A stretch of DNA of 64,000 nucleotides from Zymogenus sp964542895 (GCA_964542895.1 CAZIWT010000002.1:1-64000); one strand, 5' to 3'; counted from the stretch's first letter, positions 9,192 through 17,951 are shown. Program-made: numbers and translations. The notes: generated by a model from the letters alone, not told the origin.

Positions 9192-9227
9192 GACAATAAT
9201 GACTAAGTCTGGATAAACGTCGCAAAA

Positions 9228-10343
9228 TTAATCCAGTATTTTAAACCTGAAATACCCCAGGAAGTTCTCGTTTTCATCTACGGGACGCCAGCGCATCTCC
9301 GGGTGATGCATTAGGGTCGAGAGCCTCACCTTCCTCACCTCGCCCCGGTCGGTTTCCCTCGGCCCCGTGTGGTAGACCACCCAGTCGTCCGTTACTTTCT
9401 CGTCGCCGCCGCCGCTGAGATCATCGCCCCCTTCCTCTGTCCCCCACTCCCCGAGAAATATCATCGCGTGGTAGGGCATCCTCGGATTGTCCGGGTTGAA
9501 GTAGAAGATGATATCCCCAGGGAGGACCCCCTCGCCCCCCTTTCCCAGGGGGACCACGTTGTAGAGGAGGATGTGTCCCGCCGTCGCCGACGGGGAGAAT
9601 TTCTTGGGATCGCCTTCGATATCTGCTATGGAAAATGTCCCGTCCCCGGTCCTGAAGATTTTCTCATTAAGCAGGGGCACGTCCGGGTAGTTGTACTTCT
9701 TTATGTCCGGGTTGGCCGGGTTTACGAGGGCGCTGTAGCTGGATAAGAACCGGGCGTCGTGGAGTTTAAGCGCCTCCGAGTAGGAGAAGCGGATAAGCCC
9801 GGCGCAGTCGTTGTTTACATCGGCCCAGCGGCGGTTCTTCTCGTAGACCTGAGATTCGCCCACGGCACAGAGCCACCGCCTGAAGTTGAGGCGATCGGTG
9901 TCTCCGAAGAGCTCCACAACGTCGGGAAAGCCGTCCCCGTCCCCGTCGCGGTAGTCGGGTATGACCTTAAATGTCGCCTCTCCCCCTTTGAGGCCGTCGG
10001 AGTTTGCGGTAATTTTCACGCCTCCCGCCTCGAAGGTAGAGATAAAGGTGAGATCCTTTTCCCCCCCCTCGAGCGTAACGGGCGTTTTTTCTATCATCAG
10101 GACGTCTGCGCCCGAGACCGAGACTTCGACCGGAATTTCCGCGTTCTTGACGGTCCTGCTTTTATCGTCCACGGCCCTTATCGTCACGGTGAGGGTCTCC
10201 TCCCCGTTGGCGTGAATCTCCCCCTTCGAGGCCTTAAGATCAAGGCTTTCGGGACTCCCGTAGCAGGAGGCAAAAAGGAGGGCCAGAAGACAGAGAAGCA
10301 ACCTCCCCCGGAAATAACATCTGTCCTGCCTTTTTTCCCTCAC
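9228..10343 (-). CDS. YfaT-like lipoprotein (DUF1175) with Ig-like domain
   Basis: A 371-residue predicted lipoprotein starting at GTG after GGGGAGGGG, with a hydrophobic signal and lipobox LFASC (Cys27). Residues about 33-127 form an invasin/Ig-like beta domain, followed by a Ca-loop-like DGDGDGFPD (residues 133-141). The C-terminal half resembles DUF1175, which looks NlpC/P60-like: Cys180 in NDCAGLIRF and His292 in PYHAMIFLG are candidate catalytic residues. In E. coli the DUF1175 gene yfaT lies beside yfaA and the bacterial alpha-2-macroglobulin yfaS. A YfaA-like gene is directly upstream here, but no macroglobulin gene is in the window. An envelope cysteine-hydrolase role is inferred. Confidence 0.65.
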   Translation of the reverse strand: MREKRQDRCYFRGRLLLCLLALLFASCYGSPESLDLKASKGEIHANGEETLTVTIRAVDDKSRTVKNAEIPVEVSVSGADVLMIEKTPVTLEGGEKDLTFISTFEAGGVKITANSDGLKGGEATFKVIPDYRDGDGDGFPDVVELFGDTDRLNFRRWLCAVGESQVYEKNRRWADVNNDCAGLIRFSYSEALKLHDARFLSSYSALVNPANPDIKKYNYPDVPLLNEKIFRTGDGTFSIADIEGDPKKFSPSATAGHILLYNVVPLGKGGEGVLPGDIIFYFNPDNPRMPYHAMIFLGEWGTEEGGDDLSGGGDEKVTDDWVVYHTGPRETDRGEVRKVRLSTLMHHPEMRWRPVDENENFLGYFRFKILD

Positions 10344-10363
10344 CTTCCCCTCCCCGGCGGTTT

Positions 10364-12133
10364 TCAGTCGAGGTCTTTTGCGACGAGTCTGAACTTCCCC
10401 TCAACCGCGTCTTCACCGAAGTTTATGCCGCCGTAGAACGAGACGAAGGATTGTCTCGTAAGCTCAAGCAGGGGGATGAATCTCTTTTCCGCGTCCTCGT
10501 AGAGGAAGTAGCGGTAGTGAGCGTTCAGGTTGATTATATACTTCTCTACGGTGTTCGTGAGGTTTTCGCCCGACAGATAGGCGTAGAGGTCGTAGCTTCC
10601 CAGGGGGAGGTCATTCTGGGCGTCGACGTAGGGGCCGCTCTTTACGAGGAAGTCCTCGTCAAAAAGCCCTTTGCCGCCCGTCTCGTTTATACTATTGAGT
10701 ACGGGGGCGTTCAGCAGCCGTCCTATAGTCGATATGTCCCTGTAGAAATAGAGCCTGTTGCCGTTAAGGGCGAAGCCCGGGTTGGCCACTCTGGTCTTGA
10801 TATATTTGCTGCCGCTCCAATCCACCTCCTCTTCCCACAGCTCGCCCATGTAGTGGAGGGCGGCCCCGCCGTACTCGAGGTAGCTCGGGCCGTCGTCCCA
10901 AAAGGCGTAGTCGAAGATATTCGAGAGGTTCTCGGAGACCGCCTCCTCTCCACCCTCCTTCACGCCGAGGCAGGAGAACACCTTTACGTACGGCTCTCTC
11001 CCCTCGTAGCCGATTCCCGTCACCGCCAGAAGGGTTCCCCCCGTAATGTTGCTCAGGACACCCCCCTCGAAATCAAAGCCCGCCTCGGTCTTCCACTTCT
11101 GGAGGATCGACACGTAGTTTACCCGCTCAAAGACGCCGGAAAACCAGTTCTTGATGAAATTTGCGTAGAGGATGGCCGGGTCGTAGGAGTTAAAGGCGAC
11201 AAATCCCGCCGTCTCCGACGGGAGATATTCTATCTCGGGCGCCGGTTTTTTACCGACCTCTCCAAGGCCGGAAAGGACCTTGTCTGTATATCCGGACTTC
11301 AGGGGTGCGTAAAGGCTCACGTCGGCGCCGTTTTCGGTGAAAGTTGTCGAGGTGAAGATCGAGTCGACCTCACTAATAAGCCTCTCGCCCCTTTTCAGGA
11401 GGCCCGTCTCGTAGGCCGCCGGCTCCGATATTTTGTGATAGATCAACACGTGGTATCCGGCGGGGATTGCGGCCGCCCCCGCTTTGAAGCCGGGGTCGTT
11501 CACGATGGTGTCGCCGCCGCCGGAAAGCGCATCGTGTTGGACCTTGAGCGCCAGGGAGGAGTCGGAAAAAATAACGTGGCTCGCCGTTATGGCGTAATAG
11601 ACTTTTTTGTCTCCCGCATTTGCCGAGTAGACGGAAAGCCCGTCGATCTCTTCTCTTGAGATATTGTCTTTGAGGTTGGATAAGGTCTTGAGCAGAAACC
11701 TCTTGAGCCAGCCGATCTCGAAGACCGCCACCGCCGCCCTGCCGCCGCCCGCCCGGGTTTTGTATATTGCGGCTTCCTTTCCTATCAGCAAGAGGGCCCT
11801 TCCCGGGGTGATCGAAATACCGAGGGATTTCTCCATATCCCCCAAAGTGGAGATCGCCGGGGCCGAGACGTCGGTCCTTATCGGTCCCTTTAAGACGGAC
11901 AGGTCTTCCGCCTCGCCGTAGAAGGTGCTTTTGAGAAACGGTTTCAGGCCCTTCTTGATATCCTTGAAATATATCAGCGTCTCCGCTCTGCCGGAGACCT
12001 TATCGATAAGCCCCCCCGCTTCGCTTCCCGCCGCGGGGCCTATCAGGAGTGCACAGGAGATAAAAATCGCGATGGGAACCGTGATTAAAAACCGGATCCC
12101 CCTTGACGAATTACGACGCGATTTCGTTTTCAT
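10364..12133 (-). CDS. YfaA-like exported protein (DUF2138 candidate)
   Basis: A 589-residue protein with a signal peptide (RFLITVPIAIFISCALLIGPAAG) and no further clear membrane segment, so probably periplasmic or surface exposed. Size and the pairing with a DUF1175 gene 20 bases downstream match yfaA (DUF2138) next to yfaT of enterobacteria. The family assignment leans on this context rather than on a motif I can point to. The sequence has repeated Tyr- and Gly-rich beta-type stretches. A strong AAAGGAGG precedes the ATG. The biochemical function of DUF2138 is unknown to me. Confidence 0.55.
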   Translation of the reverse strand: MKTKSRRNSSRGIRFLITVPIAIFISCALLIGPAAGSEAGGLIDKVSGRAETLIYFKDIKKGLKPFLKSTFYGEAEDLSVLKGPIRTDVSAPAISTLGDMEKSLGISITPGRALLLIGKEAAIYKTRAGGGRAAVAVFEIGWLKRFLLKTLSNLKDNISREEIDGLSVYSANAGDKKVYYAITASHVIFSDSSLALKVQHDALSGGGDTIVNDPGFKAGAAAIPAGYHVLIYHKISEPAAYETGLLKRGERLISEVDSIFTSTTFTENGADVSLYAPLKSGYTDKVLSGLGEVGKKPAPEIEYLPSETAGFVAFNSYDPAILYANFIKNWFSGVFERVNYVSILQKWKTEAGFDFEGGVLSNITGGTLLAVTGIGYEGREPYVKVFSCLGVKEGGEEAVSENLSNIFDYAFWDDGPSYLEYGGAALHYMGELWEEEVDWSGSKYIKTRVANPGFALNGNRLYFYRDISTIGRLLNAPVLNSINETGGKGLFDEDFLVKSGPYVDAQNDLPLGSYDLYAYLSGENLTNTVEKYIINLNAHYRYFLYEDAEKRFIPLLELTRQSFVSFYGGINFGEDAVEGKFRLVAKDLD

Positions 12134-12157
12134 AGCGATCCTCCTTTGTTATTTCAG

Positions 12158-12760
12158 CTATTTATTCGGGGATTCGGCCGAATAGGACTCCGGCAGTACC
12201 CCCTGTTTCAGAAGGATGTTGCTGAATCTGAGACAGACTATTTCCAATACCTTTTCCCTTTTGGCTTCAGGGATCATCTCCGTAAGCTCCGTGAGGTCGT
12301 CGAAGAAATCTTTCAGTTTTTCATCGACGCTCTCTTTCACTTCACCGTATGATTTTACCGTATTGCCGAGAGATCTCCGAAGCGTCAGGTATTGCTCCCT
12401 CTCCGCTTTCAGAATATCGTCGAGGGAGTCGACTTTTTCCTCCCCCTCCGATTCGTCACCGTATTCATCGTCCGAGTGGTAGTAATCGTAGGTCTCTATC
12501 GGGACGTAGAGGCGGTTTCTCGCCCGGATGAATAGTTTCCACTCCTTTTTTGTCATCTCCCCCTTCTCGAAGGCGAGCTCCGGGGGCTCTGAATCGTCTT
12601 CGGAGATCGCGGCGACGACGTCGGCGAACACCCCCCCCTTTTTCACCGCCTCGGTCGTATCTCCCGCCGGTGATATCTTTTTCTCCCCACCGCACGAGAC
12701 GAGAAGGAGCGATATAAGGAGCGGGACCAAAAGAAAAAAGCCTCTATTTATCGATTTCAT
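12158..12760 (-). CDS. Predicted lipoprotein of unknown function
   Basis: A 200-residue protein with a short signal peptide and lipobox LLVSC, so it should be a membrane-anchored periplasmic lipoprotein. The mature part is acidic and helical, with Glu/Lys-rich segments (residues about 80-190) and no domain I recognise. Its ATG overlaps the stop of the upstream ABC ATPase by four bases, which indicates co-translation. That coupling suggests a shared process, but no function can be assigned. Confidence 0.7.
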   Translation of the reverse strand: MKSINRGFFLLVPLLISLLLVSCGGEKKISPAGDTTEAVKKGGVFADVVAAISEDDSEPPELAFEKGEMTKKEWKLFIRARNRLYVPIETYDYYHSDDEYGDESEGEEKVDSLDDILKAEREQYLTLRRSLGNTVKSYGEVKESVDEKLKDFFDDLTELTEMIPEAKREKVLEIVCLRFSNILLKQGVLPESYSAESPNK

Positions 12761-13662
12761 AATAAACTCCCCGAATTTGTGGCACTATTTTTTTTTAGGG
12801 CGCCTGACGCCCCCTTTAAGGCGGACAGGATCTCCTTCAGGGCGTCCTCTGCCTTATAGGTGTCTGTATTAACGTCCCATCCTCTCTCCTTGAGGCGGAT
12901 CAAGAGCTCCGTGACCTCCGGCATAAAGCTCCCAAGGTGTTCTTCGGCCTCCGGATCGGAAAAGAGCTCGGAGGAGGGGCAGTCCGCCGCAACCTTTCCG
13001 CCTCTCAGGATTATTATCCGGTCGGCCGCGTTTATGATCTCTTCTATTACGTGGGAGATCAGTATTATCGTCTTCCCTTTTCTGTTCAGCTCCTTTATGT
13101 TTCCGATGGTCTCGGTTCTCGACTCGGCGTCGAGTCCCTGGGTGGGCTCATCGAAAATGAGGATATCGGGATCGACGGAAAGTATAGATGCGATGGCCAC
13201 CTTTCTCTGCTCACCGCCCGACAGCGTAAAGGGGGAGCGGTTTTTAAGGGCGTCGTAGTCGAGGTTGACGAGATCCGCCGCCCTCCTCACCATCATTTCG
13301 ATCTCCTTTTCGTTAAGCCTCTCCTTTTTATGTCTCAGGCCGAACTTCAGCTCCTTCTGGACCGTCTCCTCGAAGAGCTGGTGCTCCGGATACTGGAATA
13401 CCAGCCCGACCCTCTCTGTCAAGGCCCCCGTCTTCTTTGTGTCCGGCCCGACAACGAAGTCCCCGACGCGGACGCTGCCCGCCGTCGGGATGAGGATGCC
13501 GTTCAGGTGTAGCGCCAGGGTCGTCTTCCCGGAGCCGGTCTCCCCGATCAGGGCGACGAACTCCCCCGCCTCGATCTCGAGACTTACCCCTGAAAGCGCC
13601 TCCTTTTCAATGGGTGTTCCCCGATTGAAGTGCTGGTACAGATCTTTGATTTCGATGAGCAT
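12757..13662 (-). CDS. ECF/CbiO-type ABC transporter ATPase
   Basis: A 301-residue ATPase with Walker A GETGSGKTT (residues 40-48), Q-loop FQYPEHQLFEETV (typical of EcfA/CbiO), signature LSGGEQRK (from 147), Walker B ILIFDEPTQGLD (from 167) and H-loop SHV. This subfamily drives vitamin or Co/Ni uptake with an EcfT membrane protein and a substrate-binding S component. Neither partner is in the window, so it may use components encoded elsewhere. Upstream lies the EF-Tu-like mini-protein (6 bases) and downstream a lipoprotein overlapping by four bases. Confidence 0.85.
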   Translation of the reverse strand: MLIEIKDLYQHFNRGTPIEKEALSGVSLEIEAGEFVALIGETGSGKTTLALHLNGILIPTAGSVRVGDFVVGPDTKKTGALTERVGLVFQYPEHQLFEETVQKELKFGLRHKKERLNEKEIEMMVRRAADLVNLDYDALKNRSPFTLSGGEQRKVAIASILSVDPDILIFDEPTQGLDAESRTETIGNIKELNRKGKTIILISHVIEEIINAADRIIILRGGKVAADCPSSELFSDPEAEEHLGSFMPEVTELLIRLKERGWDVNTDTYKAEDALKEILSALKGASGALKKNSATNSGSLL

Positions 13663-13668
13663 AAAGCT

Positions 13669-13929
13669 TTAAGACGACACCTTAAAGACCATATCTCCCG
13701 GCCTTACCCTCTCGCCCACCTTGATACCCACAAGGGAGCCGGAGGGGGCTTCCGCAACCTGTTTATTTTCCACCTCCATCGACTCGACCACCTCTGTAAA
13801 ATCGGTTGTGGCGCCCTTGTAGTGAAGCTCGTCTCCCACCTTGATAGCGTCGTCGGTTACCTTGATGGCGGCGACGCTCGGCTTGGCGAAGAATTTGACT
13901 ATTTCACCTACCATGACTTCCTCGGACAT
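13669..13929 (-). CDS. Small translation-elongation-factor-like (EF-Tu domain II fold) protein
   Basis: An 86-residue protein matching the pattern of single-domain EF-Tu-like proteins: VGEIVKFFAKPSVAAIKVTD, then GDELHYKGATTDF, ending GERVRPGDMVFKV. I start at the ATG at 13929, which has AGGAGG six bases upstream; a nine-codon longer frame lacks such a site. Family members are often neighbours of U32 peptidases, none of which is here. It sits between selA and the ECF-type ATPase on the same strand. Function is not established. Confidence 0.75.
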   Translation of the reverse strand: MSEEVMVGEIVKFFAKPSVAAIKVTDDAIKVGDELHYKGATTDFTEVVESMEVENKQVAEAPSGSLVGIKVGERVRPGDMVFKVSS

Positions 13930-14081
13930 CGATTTCCTCCTAAAGATCGAAAACAATCGGGATATTTAGATTAACTTCGCTGTCTCTTCCTCAAGATTGT
14001 AAGATTATTTTCACGTTAGACATATCTATATAGAAACGGATCTCGCTGAATATCGACGGAAGAGGGCCCCTCCCGATCGAT

Positions 14082-15518
14082 TTAGATCGCCCCCATGGCC
14101 TTAAGGATCCCCTTGGTCAGATTCGAGATCTCGCCGTCCGTTATCGTCCTCGGATCGATGATCACCCTCTCCTGAGCGATGCGGGAGATTATCGGCGGAT
14201 CCTGTTCCCTCAACATCTCCTCCAGCTTGTCCGGGCCGATCTCGTTTGGAAATATCAAGACCACCCTCGTGGGGATATCCGCCGTGGGAAAAGACCCGCC
14301 CCCCGGCTGAGAAAAATCGTCCGCGCTCACCACGTCGAACCCGGGGTGCGGTACGCTGTTTATCTTCCTTACTATCTTCTTGACCCTCGCCTGTGTCTTG
14401 TCGTAGGGCATCGTGATCATCGAGAGGGCGGGGATCTTCTTCAGCGCGATCTCGACGTCCCTGTACATTAGAAGCGTGGCCTCCGCCGCCGCCAGGGTGA
14501 ACTTGTCGATCCTCAGCGCACGGTTGAGGGGATTCTGCCTCACCTTTTTAATTGTCTCCTCTTTGCCCAAGATGAAGCCGGCCTGACCGCCGCCCAGAAG
14601 CTTGTCTCCCGAAAACGTAACGACGTCCACTCCCGACTTCACGGTCTCGACGACCGTCGGCTCTTTCGGGAGGCCGAACCGGGCGAGATCGACCAGACAC
14701 CCGCTCCCCAAATCTTCCACCACAGGGATATTATGCTTTTTGGCGAGCTTCACGAGCTCCGATGCGGGGACGTCCTCAGTGAACCCGACGATTCTGTAAT
14801 TGGACGTGTGCACCTTCAAGATCATTCCGGTTTCCGGCCCGATAGCGGCCTCGTAGTCGGAGAGCCTTGTCCTGTTTGTCGTCCCCACCTCTTTCAGCCT
14901 TGCGCCGCTCTTTTCCATTACGTCCGGGATACGAAAGGCGCCCCCGATCTCCACGAGCTCGCCCCGGGAGACTATGACCTCCTTCCCGTTTGACAGGGTG
15001 TTGGCTACAAGGAGGACGGCGGCGGCGTTGTTGTTTACGATGATGGAGGACTCGGCCGTCGTGATCTCACCTATCAGCTTACCGATGTGATCGTAGCGGG
15101 AGCCCCTCTCCCCCTTGTCCAGATCGAACTCGAGGTTTGAATACCCCCCCGCTATCCTGATGACGTTATCCAGAACGTCCCTTCCGAGGGGCGCCCTGCC
15201 GAGGTTCGTGTGGAGCACGATCCCGGTGGCGTTAATGACCGGTCTCAAGGTGGTCTTGTGGGATGTCAGAAGCCACTCCTCAATAAGGGAGATCATGGAC
15301 GACTCGGTAACATCGACCCCCTCGTCGTCGGAGAGGAGTCTTTCCCGGGTAATTGAGATCGCCTCCCGAACGGCCCTCTTCACCACCTTCTTGGAGTATT
15401 TGTCGACGAGGTCTTCCACCTTCGGGTGCATAAGGAGCTTGTCCACCGCGGGAAGGGTGGAGAGCTTCTCCTTTAAGGCCGAAGCATCCTCTCCTTTTTT
15501 AACGGCTTCTTCGGTCAT
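14082..15518 (-). CDS. selA: L-seryl-tRNA(Sec) selenium transferase
   Basis: A 478-residue fold-type I PLP enzyme that converts seryl-tRNA(Sec) to selenocysteinyl-tRNA(Sec) with selenophosphate. The PLP lysine is Lys306 in TFSGDKLLGGGQAG. NATGIVLHTNLGRAPL and YSNLEFDL in the N-terminal half are family hallmarks. Its presence implies selenoprotein synthesis, but selB, selD and tRNA-Sec are not in the window. A promoter candidate lies about 80 bases upstream, and the divergent folK is on the other side. Downstream are the EF-Tu-like protein gene and the ATPase gene. Confidence 0.95.
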   Translation of the reverse strand: MTEEAVKKGEDASALKEKLSTLPAVDKLLMHPKVEDLVDKYSKKVVKRAVREAISITRERLLSDDEGVDVTESSMISLIEEWLLTSHKTTLRPVINATGIVLHTNLGRAPLGRDVLDNVIRIAGGYSNLEFDLDKGERGSRYDHIGKLIGEITTAESSIIVNNNAAAVLLVANTLSNGKEVIVSRGELVEIGGAFRIPDVMEKSGARLKEVGTTNRTRLSDYEAAIGPETGMILKVHTSNYRIVGFTEDVPASELVKLAKKHNIPVVEDLGSGCLVDLARFGLPKEPTVVETVKSGVDVVTFSGDKLLGGGQAGFILGKEETIKKVRQNPLNRALRIDKFTLAAAEATLLMYRDVEIALKKIPALSMITMPYDKTQARVKKIVRKINSVPHPGFDVVSADDFSQPGGGSFPTADIPTRVVLIFPNEIGPDKLEEMLREQDPPIISRIAQERVIIDPRTITDGEISNLTKGILKAMGAI

Positions 15519-15596
15519 GATATTAAAAATCCGAAAAAATTAGAAATAATCGGTTTTATCTTTCTCCGAAGGCTCATTGTTATAAGACGACACTAT

Positions 15597-15624
15597 TTTA
15601 TAGCATAAATAAACTATTTTTCAA
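15597..15624 (-). promoter_or_regulatory. Sigma-70 promoter candidate for selA
   Basis: Minus-strand TTGAAA (15624-15619), 16-base spacer, TATAAA (15602-15597), about 80 bases before the selA ATG. The flanks are AT-rich. Confidence 0.5.
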
Positions 15625-15716
15625 GTAAAATAAAGAGATCGGGGAGATTGCAGAGATTGTATAGATTATATAGATTAATATTGCGGCGGGTTTTACCGCC
15701 GTGCTATAAAGGGGCT

Positions 15717-16229
15717 ATGGTGAAAAAGACCGCATTTTTGGGGCTCGGCTCCAATATCGGAGACAGGGCGAAGAACCTCGAGACGGCAGAATTGCTGATC
15801 TCCGGGATGGAAGGCGTCGACGTGATGTCATCGTCTTCCCTCTATGAGACTGAGCCAGTGGGCGTTACCGATCAGCCGAGGTTCCTGAACGGCGCCCTTA
15901 AGATAGAAACGACTATCTCCCCGGAGGAGCTGATAGTGAGGCTCAAGGAGATAGAGAGGGAGATGGGGAGGGGCGATACCGTCCGGTGGGGGCCGAGGTT
16001 CATCGATATAGACATCCTGCTGTTCGAAGATCTGGTTATCGAGACCGCGGTCGATGGGATGGAGCTTATAATCCCCCACCCGGAGATGGCGTGTAGGTCT
16101 TTCGTTCTCGTCCCGTTGGCGGAGATCGCCCCGGACGCGGTTCATCCCGTGTTGAAAAAGGATGTGGATGAGCTCCTCGACGACCTGGGGGATGTGGGGG
16201 GTGTTGTGAAATACCGGGGGGAGGATTAA
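15717..16229 (+). CDS. folK: 2-amino-4-hydroxy-6-hydroxymethyldihydropteridine pyrophosphokinase (HPPK)
   Basis: A 170-residue HPPK, which transfers pyrophosphate from ATP to the pterin precursor in folate synthesis. Visible hallmarks are the start FLGLGSNIGDR, LYETEPVG, the catalytic-site run RWGPRFIDIDILLF and IPHPEM. I choose the ATG at 15717, where homologues begin; an upstream ATG would add 23 unusual residues. The gene stands alone, divergent from selA; folP and folB are not nearby. Just upstream is a short imperfect tandem repeat (AGATTGTATAGATTATATAG). Confidence 0.95.
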   Translation: MVKKTAFLGLGSNIGDRAKNLETAELLISGMEGVDVMSSSSLYETEPVGVTDQPRFLNGALKIETTISPEELIVRLKEIEREMGRGDTVRWGPRFIDIDILLFEDLVIETAVDGMELIIPHPEMACRSFVLVPLAEIAPDAVHPVLKKDVDELLDDLGDVGGVVKYRGED

Positions 16230-16257
16230 ACAAAAAAAGTATATCACTTCCGTCGCT

Positions 16258-17214
16258 TCAAGCGGACGAGCCTTCTTTTAATATTTTTGACAATTTCTCC
16301 GTTCTCTCCCTATCCTCGAACAGGAGCCTGCACGTCCCGCAGGGGGAGCGTAGGAGGAGTTCGTCCCTCGGCGTCGCCGGTTTTTCCTTCAGGAGGTCGA
16401 ACACCGCCCTGGGGCCGATCGTGTAGAGGGCCTTTAGGAAGGGATCGGTGTCGTATCTCTTGATAATCTCCTTTAAGTGCGTCTCCTTCAGGTTCCCGAG
16501 GCACAGGGGGTGATTCCCCTCGATGTTCGCTGCCTCCCCGCAGCAGGCGTATACGTCCCCGCCGGGCATGATGAAAGGTGTCCTCAAGGAGAGGCAGGGG
16601 AGAGCGGGGTTTTTATCCGGGAACTCCTCCGGCGCCATCCTTTCCGTCGCCTCTCCGATGTACATCACCGGCGCGAACTGAACGACGTCGAGATTCGGGA
16701 GCCCCTCCTTTTCAAACCAACCTTTAAGGCCCTCCTCGGTGTCGTCCGCCTTCATCGTCGCCCTGACGATGTAGGGGATTTTCAGGGATTCGGCCGCTTT
16801 GGCGGCGTTGACGACGTTTTTTACAGGGATGAACTCGTCGTGAAACGTGTCGGCGGAGAGCCCGATTCCGATCGTGTCCTTGAAGTCGGAGAGGATTTCC
16901 TTTGCCATCTCAAGGGTCTTGGCCCAGAAGGCGTTTGTCACGATCGTGTAGGGGATGTTTACCTCCCGCAATCTCTCGACCGCGTAGTAGAGGAGCTCCC
17001 TTACGATGAAGACCTCACCGCCGGTGAGCCCCACCGCTTCGATCACCGGAGTCTCGGCGATCTGGTCGATGAAGTCGTGGAGGTCTATTGTGGTGAAGTC
17101 GGAGTCGGCCTCCGATTTTACCCCCGACTTTTTCGAGGCGGGCCAGGCGCCGCAGTGCCTGCACCGGGCATTGCAGCGCCGGGTCAGCAGAAACGATATG
17201 GTGAGGTGCTCCAT
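16258..17214 (-). CDS. Radical SAM protein with SPASM-like C-terminal cysteines
   Basis: A 318-residue radical SAM enzyme with CNARCRHC (Cys14, 18, 21) binding the SAM cluster and GLTGGEVF as the SAM-contacting GGE motif. The C-terminal third carries further Cys (LPCLSL, YACCGEA, PLCLGN, SPCGTCRLLF), a pattern like the auxiliary-cluster SPASM or twitch region. Such enzymes often modify peptides or small proteins. I start at the ATG at 17214; a TTG at 17241 would extend it. The next gene upstream, 51 bases away, is an unknown 157-residue protein and may be a partner or substrate. Confidence 0.8.
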   Translation of the reverse strand: MEHLTISFLLTRRCNARCRHCGAWPASKKSGVKSEADSDFTTIDLHDFIDQIAETPVIEAVGLTGGEVFIVRELLYYAVERLREVNIPYTIVTNAFWAKTLEMAKEILSDFKDTIGIGLSADTFHDEFIPVKNVVNAAKAAESLKIPYIVRATMKADDTEEGLKGWFEKEGLPNLDVVQFAPVMYIGEATERMAPEEFPDKNPALPCLSLRTPFIMPGGDVYACCGEAANIEGNHPLCLGNLKETHLKEIIKRYDTDPFLKALYTIGPRAVFDLLKEKPATPRDELLLRSPCGTCRLLFEDRERTEKLSKILKEGSSA

Positions 17215-17265
17215 TATATCCAACCTGGCCAACTCGGCCAAAGATTTAATCTTGCAGATTATGCT

Positions 17266-17739
17266 CTATTTTTTTCTCTTTTCCTTCAACTGGGGAGGGA
17301 CGTAGTCGTTGAATACCGTGAACTTGTGCTCAACAAACCTGATCGACTTTATCTTCGTGAAGACCATCCTCCCGTCGATCTCCTCGGTCCAGTTCAGCCC
17401 CTCCGGAAACATACAGTCCTGATAGAATCCCGGCCCGAGGGGCGGGAGTACCACCTCGGCCCCCTCCCTTCCCCCCACGTCCGGAACCCTGACCCCCCTG
17501 TACTTGCACCCTTTTTCTGTGAAGAACCTGACCTGCCAGTAGGCTGGGGAGGTCTTGTCCTCGCTCATGTGGTAGTCGGGCCCGGCGTAGATCGTCATCG
17601 AGCAGGGGGTGAAATCGCCGAGGGCGGCATCGAGGTCGTCGACCCTGTCGGTGAAGACCTTTCTCTTTCCCCGCCACATAGGCTCGTCCCAGAAGACAAC
17701 GATAAGGGGAATTACCGTGAGCTTTCTCGGGGGCTTCAT
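17266..17739 (-). CDS. Hypothetical protein beside a radical SAM gene
   Basis: A 157-residue protein with no family I recognise. It has an N-terminal hydrophobic strand (LTVIPLIVVFW) too short and polar-flanked for a clear signal peptide, three Cys (FTPCSM, EKGCKY, YQDCMF) and a basic tail (LKEKRKK). AAAGG precedes the ATG. It is transcribed just ahead of the radical SAM gene and could be its substrate or an accessory protein; nothing in the sequence proves this. Confidence 0.65.
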   Translation of the reverse strand: MKPPRKLTVIPLIVVFWDEPMWRGKRKVFTDRVDDLDAALGDFTPCSMTIYAGPDYHMSEDKTSPAYWQVRFFTEKGCKYRGVRVPDVGGREGAEVVLPPLGPGFYQDCMFPEGLNWTEEIDGRMVFTKIKSIRFVEHKFTVFNDYVPPQLKEKRKK

Positions 17740-17817
17740 ATTTTTTACCTTTCTTAGCTATTTGAATCCGACTCTATATAACACTTACGGTGTCGAAAGT
17801 CAACATGGCCCGGATTT

Positions 17818-17840
17818 GGACGGAATTCGGGCTTCCGTCC
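17818..17840. repeat. Perfect inverted repeat in a divergent promoter region
   Basis: GGACGGAA and TTCCGTCC are separated by seven bases. The repeat lies between the divergent 17.7 kb hypothetical gene and the 17.95 kb coiled-coil gene. It could be a shared operator or a hairpin in either leader. Confidence 0.5.
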
Positions 17841-17951
17841 GTCAATATTATTGCTTGACCGGAAATTGAGGAGATGATAGCCTATGTATCAAGTGAAAAA
17901 TATTTGGAGACCTGTTGCCGGGACGGTGAGTCGCTTAAAAAGGTGGATGTT

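Larger units (their letters stand above)
8631..9227. other. Long intergenic region upstream of patatin copy 2
   Basis: Nearly 600 bases with no ORF that I can support. The stretch is AT-rich compared with its neighbours. It holds a perfect inverted repeat (8950-8973) and a minus-strand promoter candidate near 9162-9191, which would give patatin copy 2 a 5' leader of about 500 bases or serve an unannotated RNA. Confidence 0.55.
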
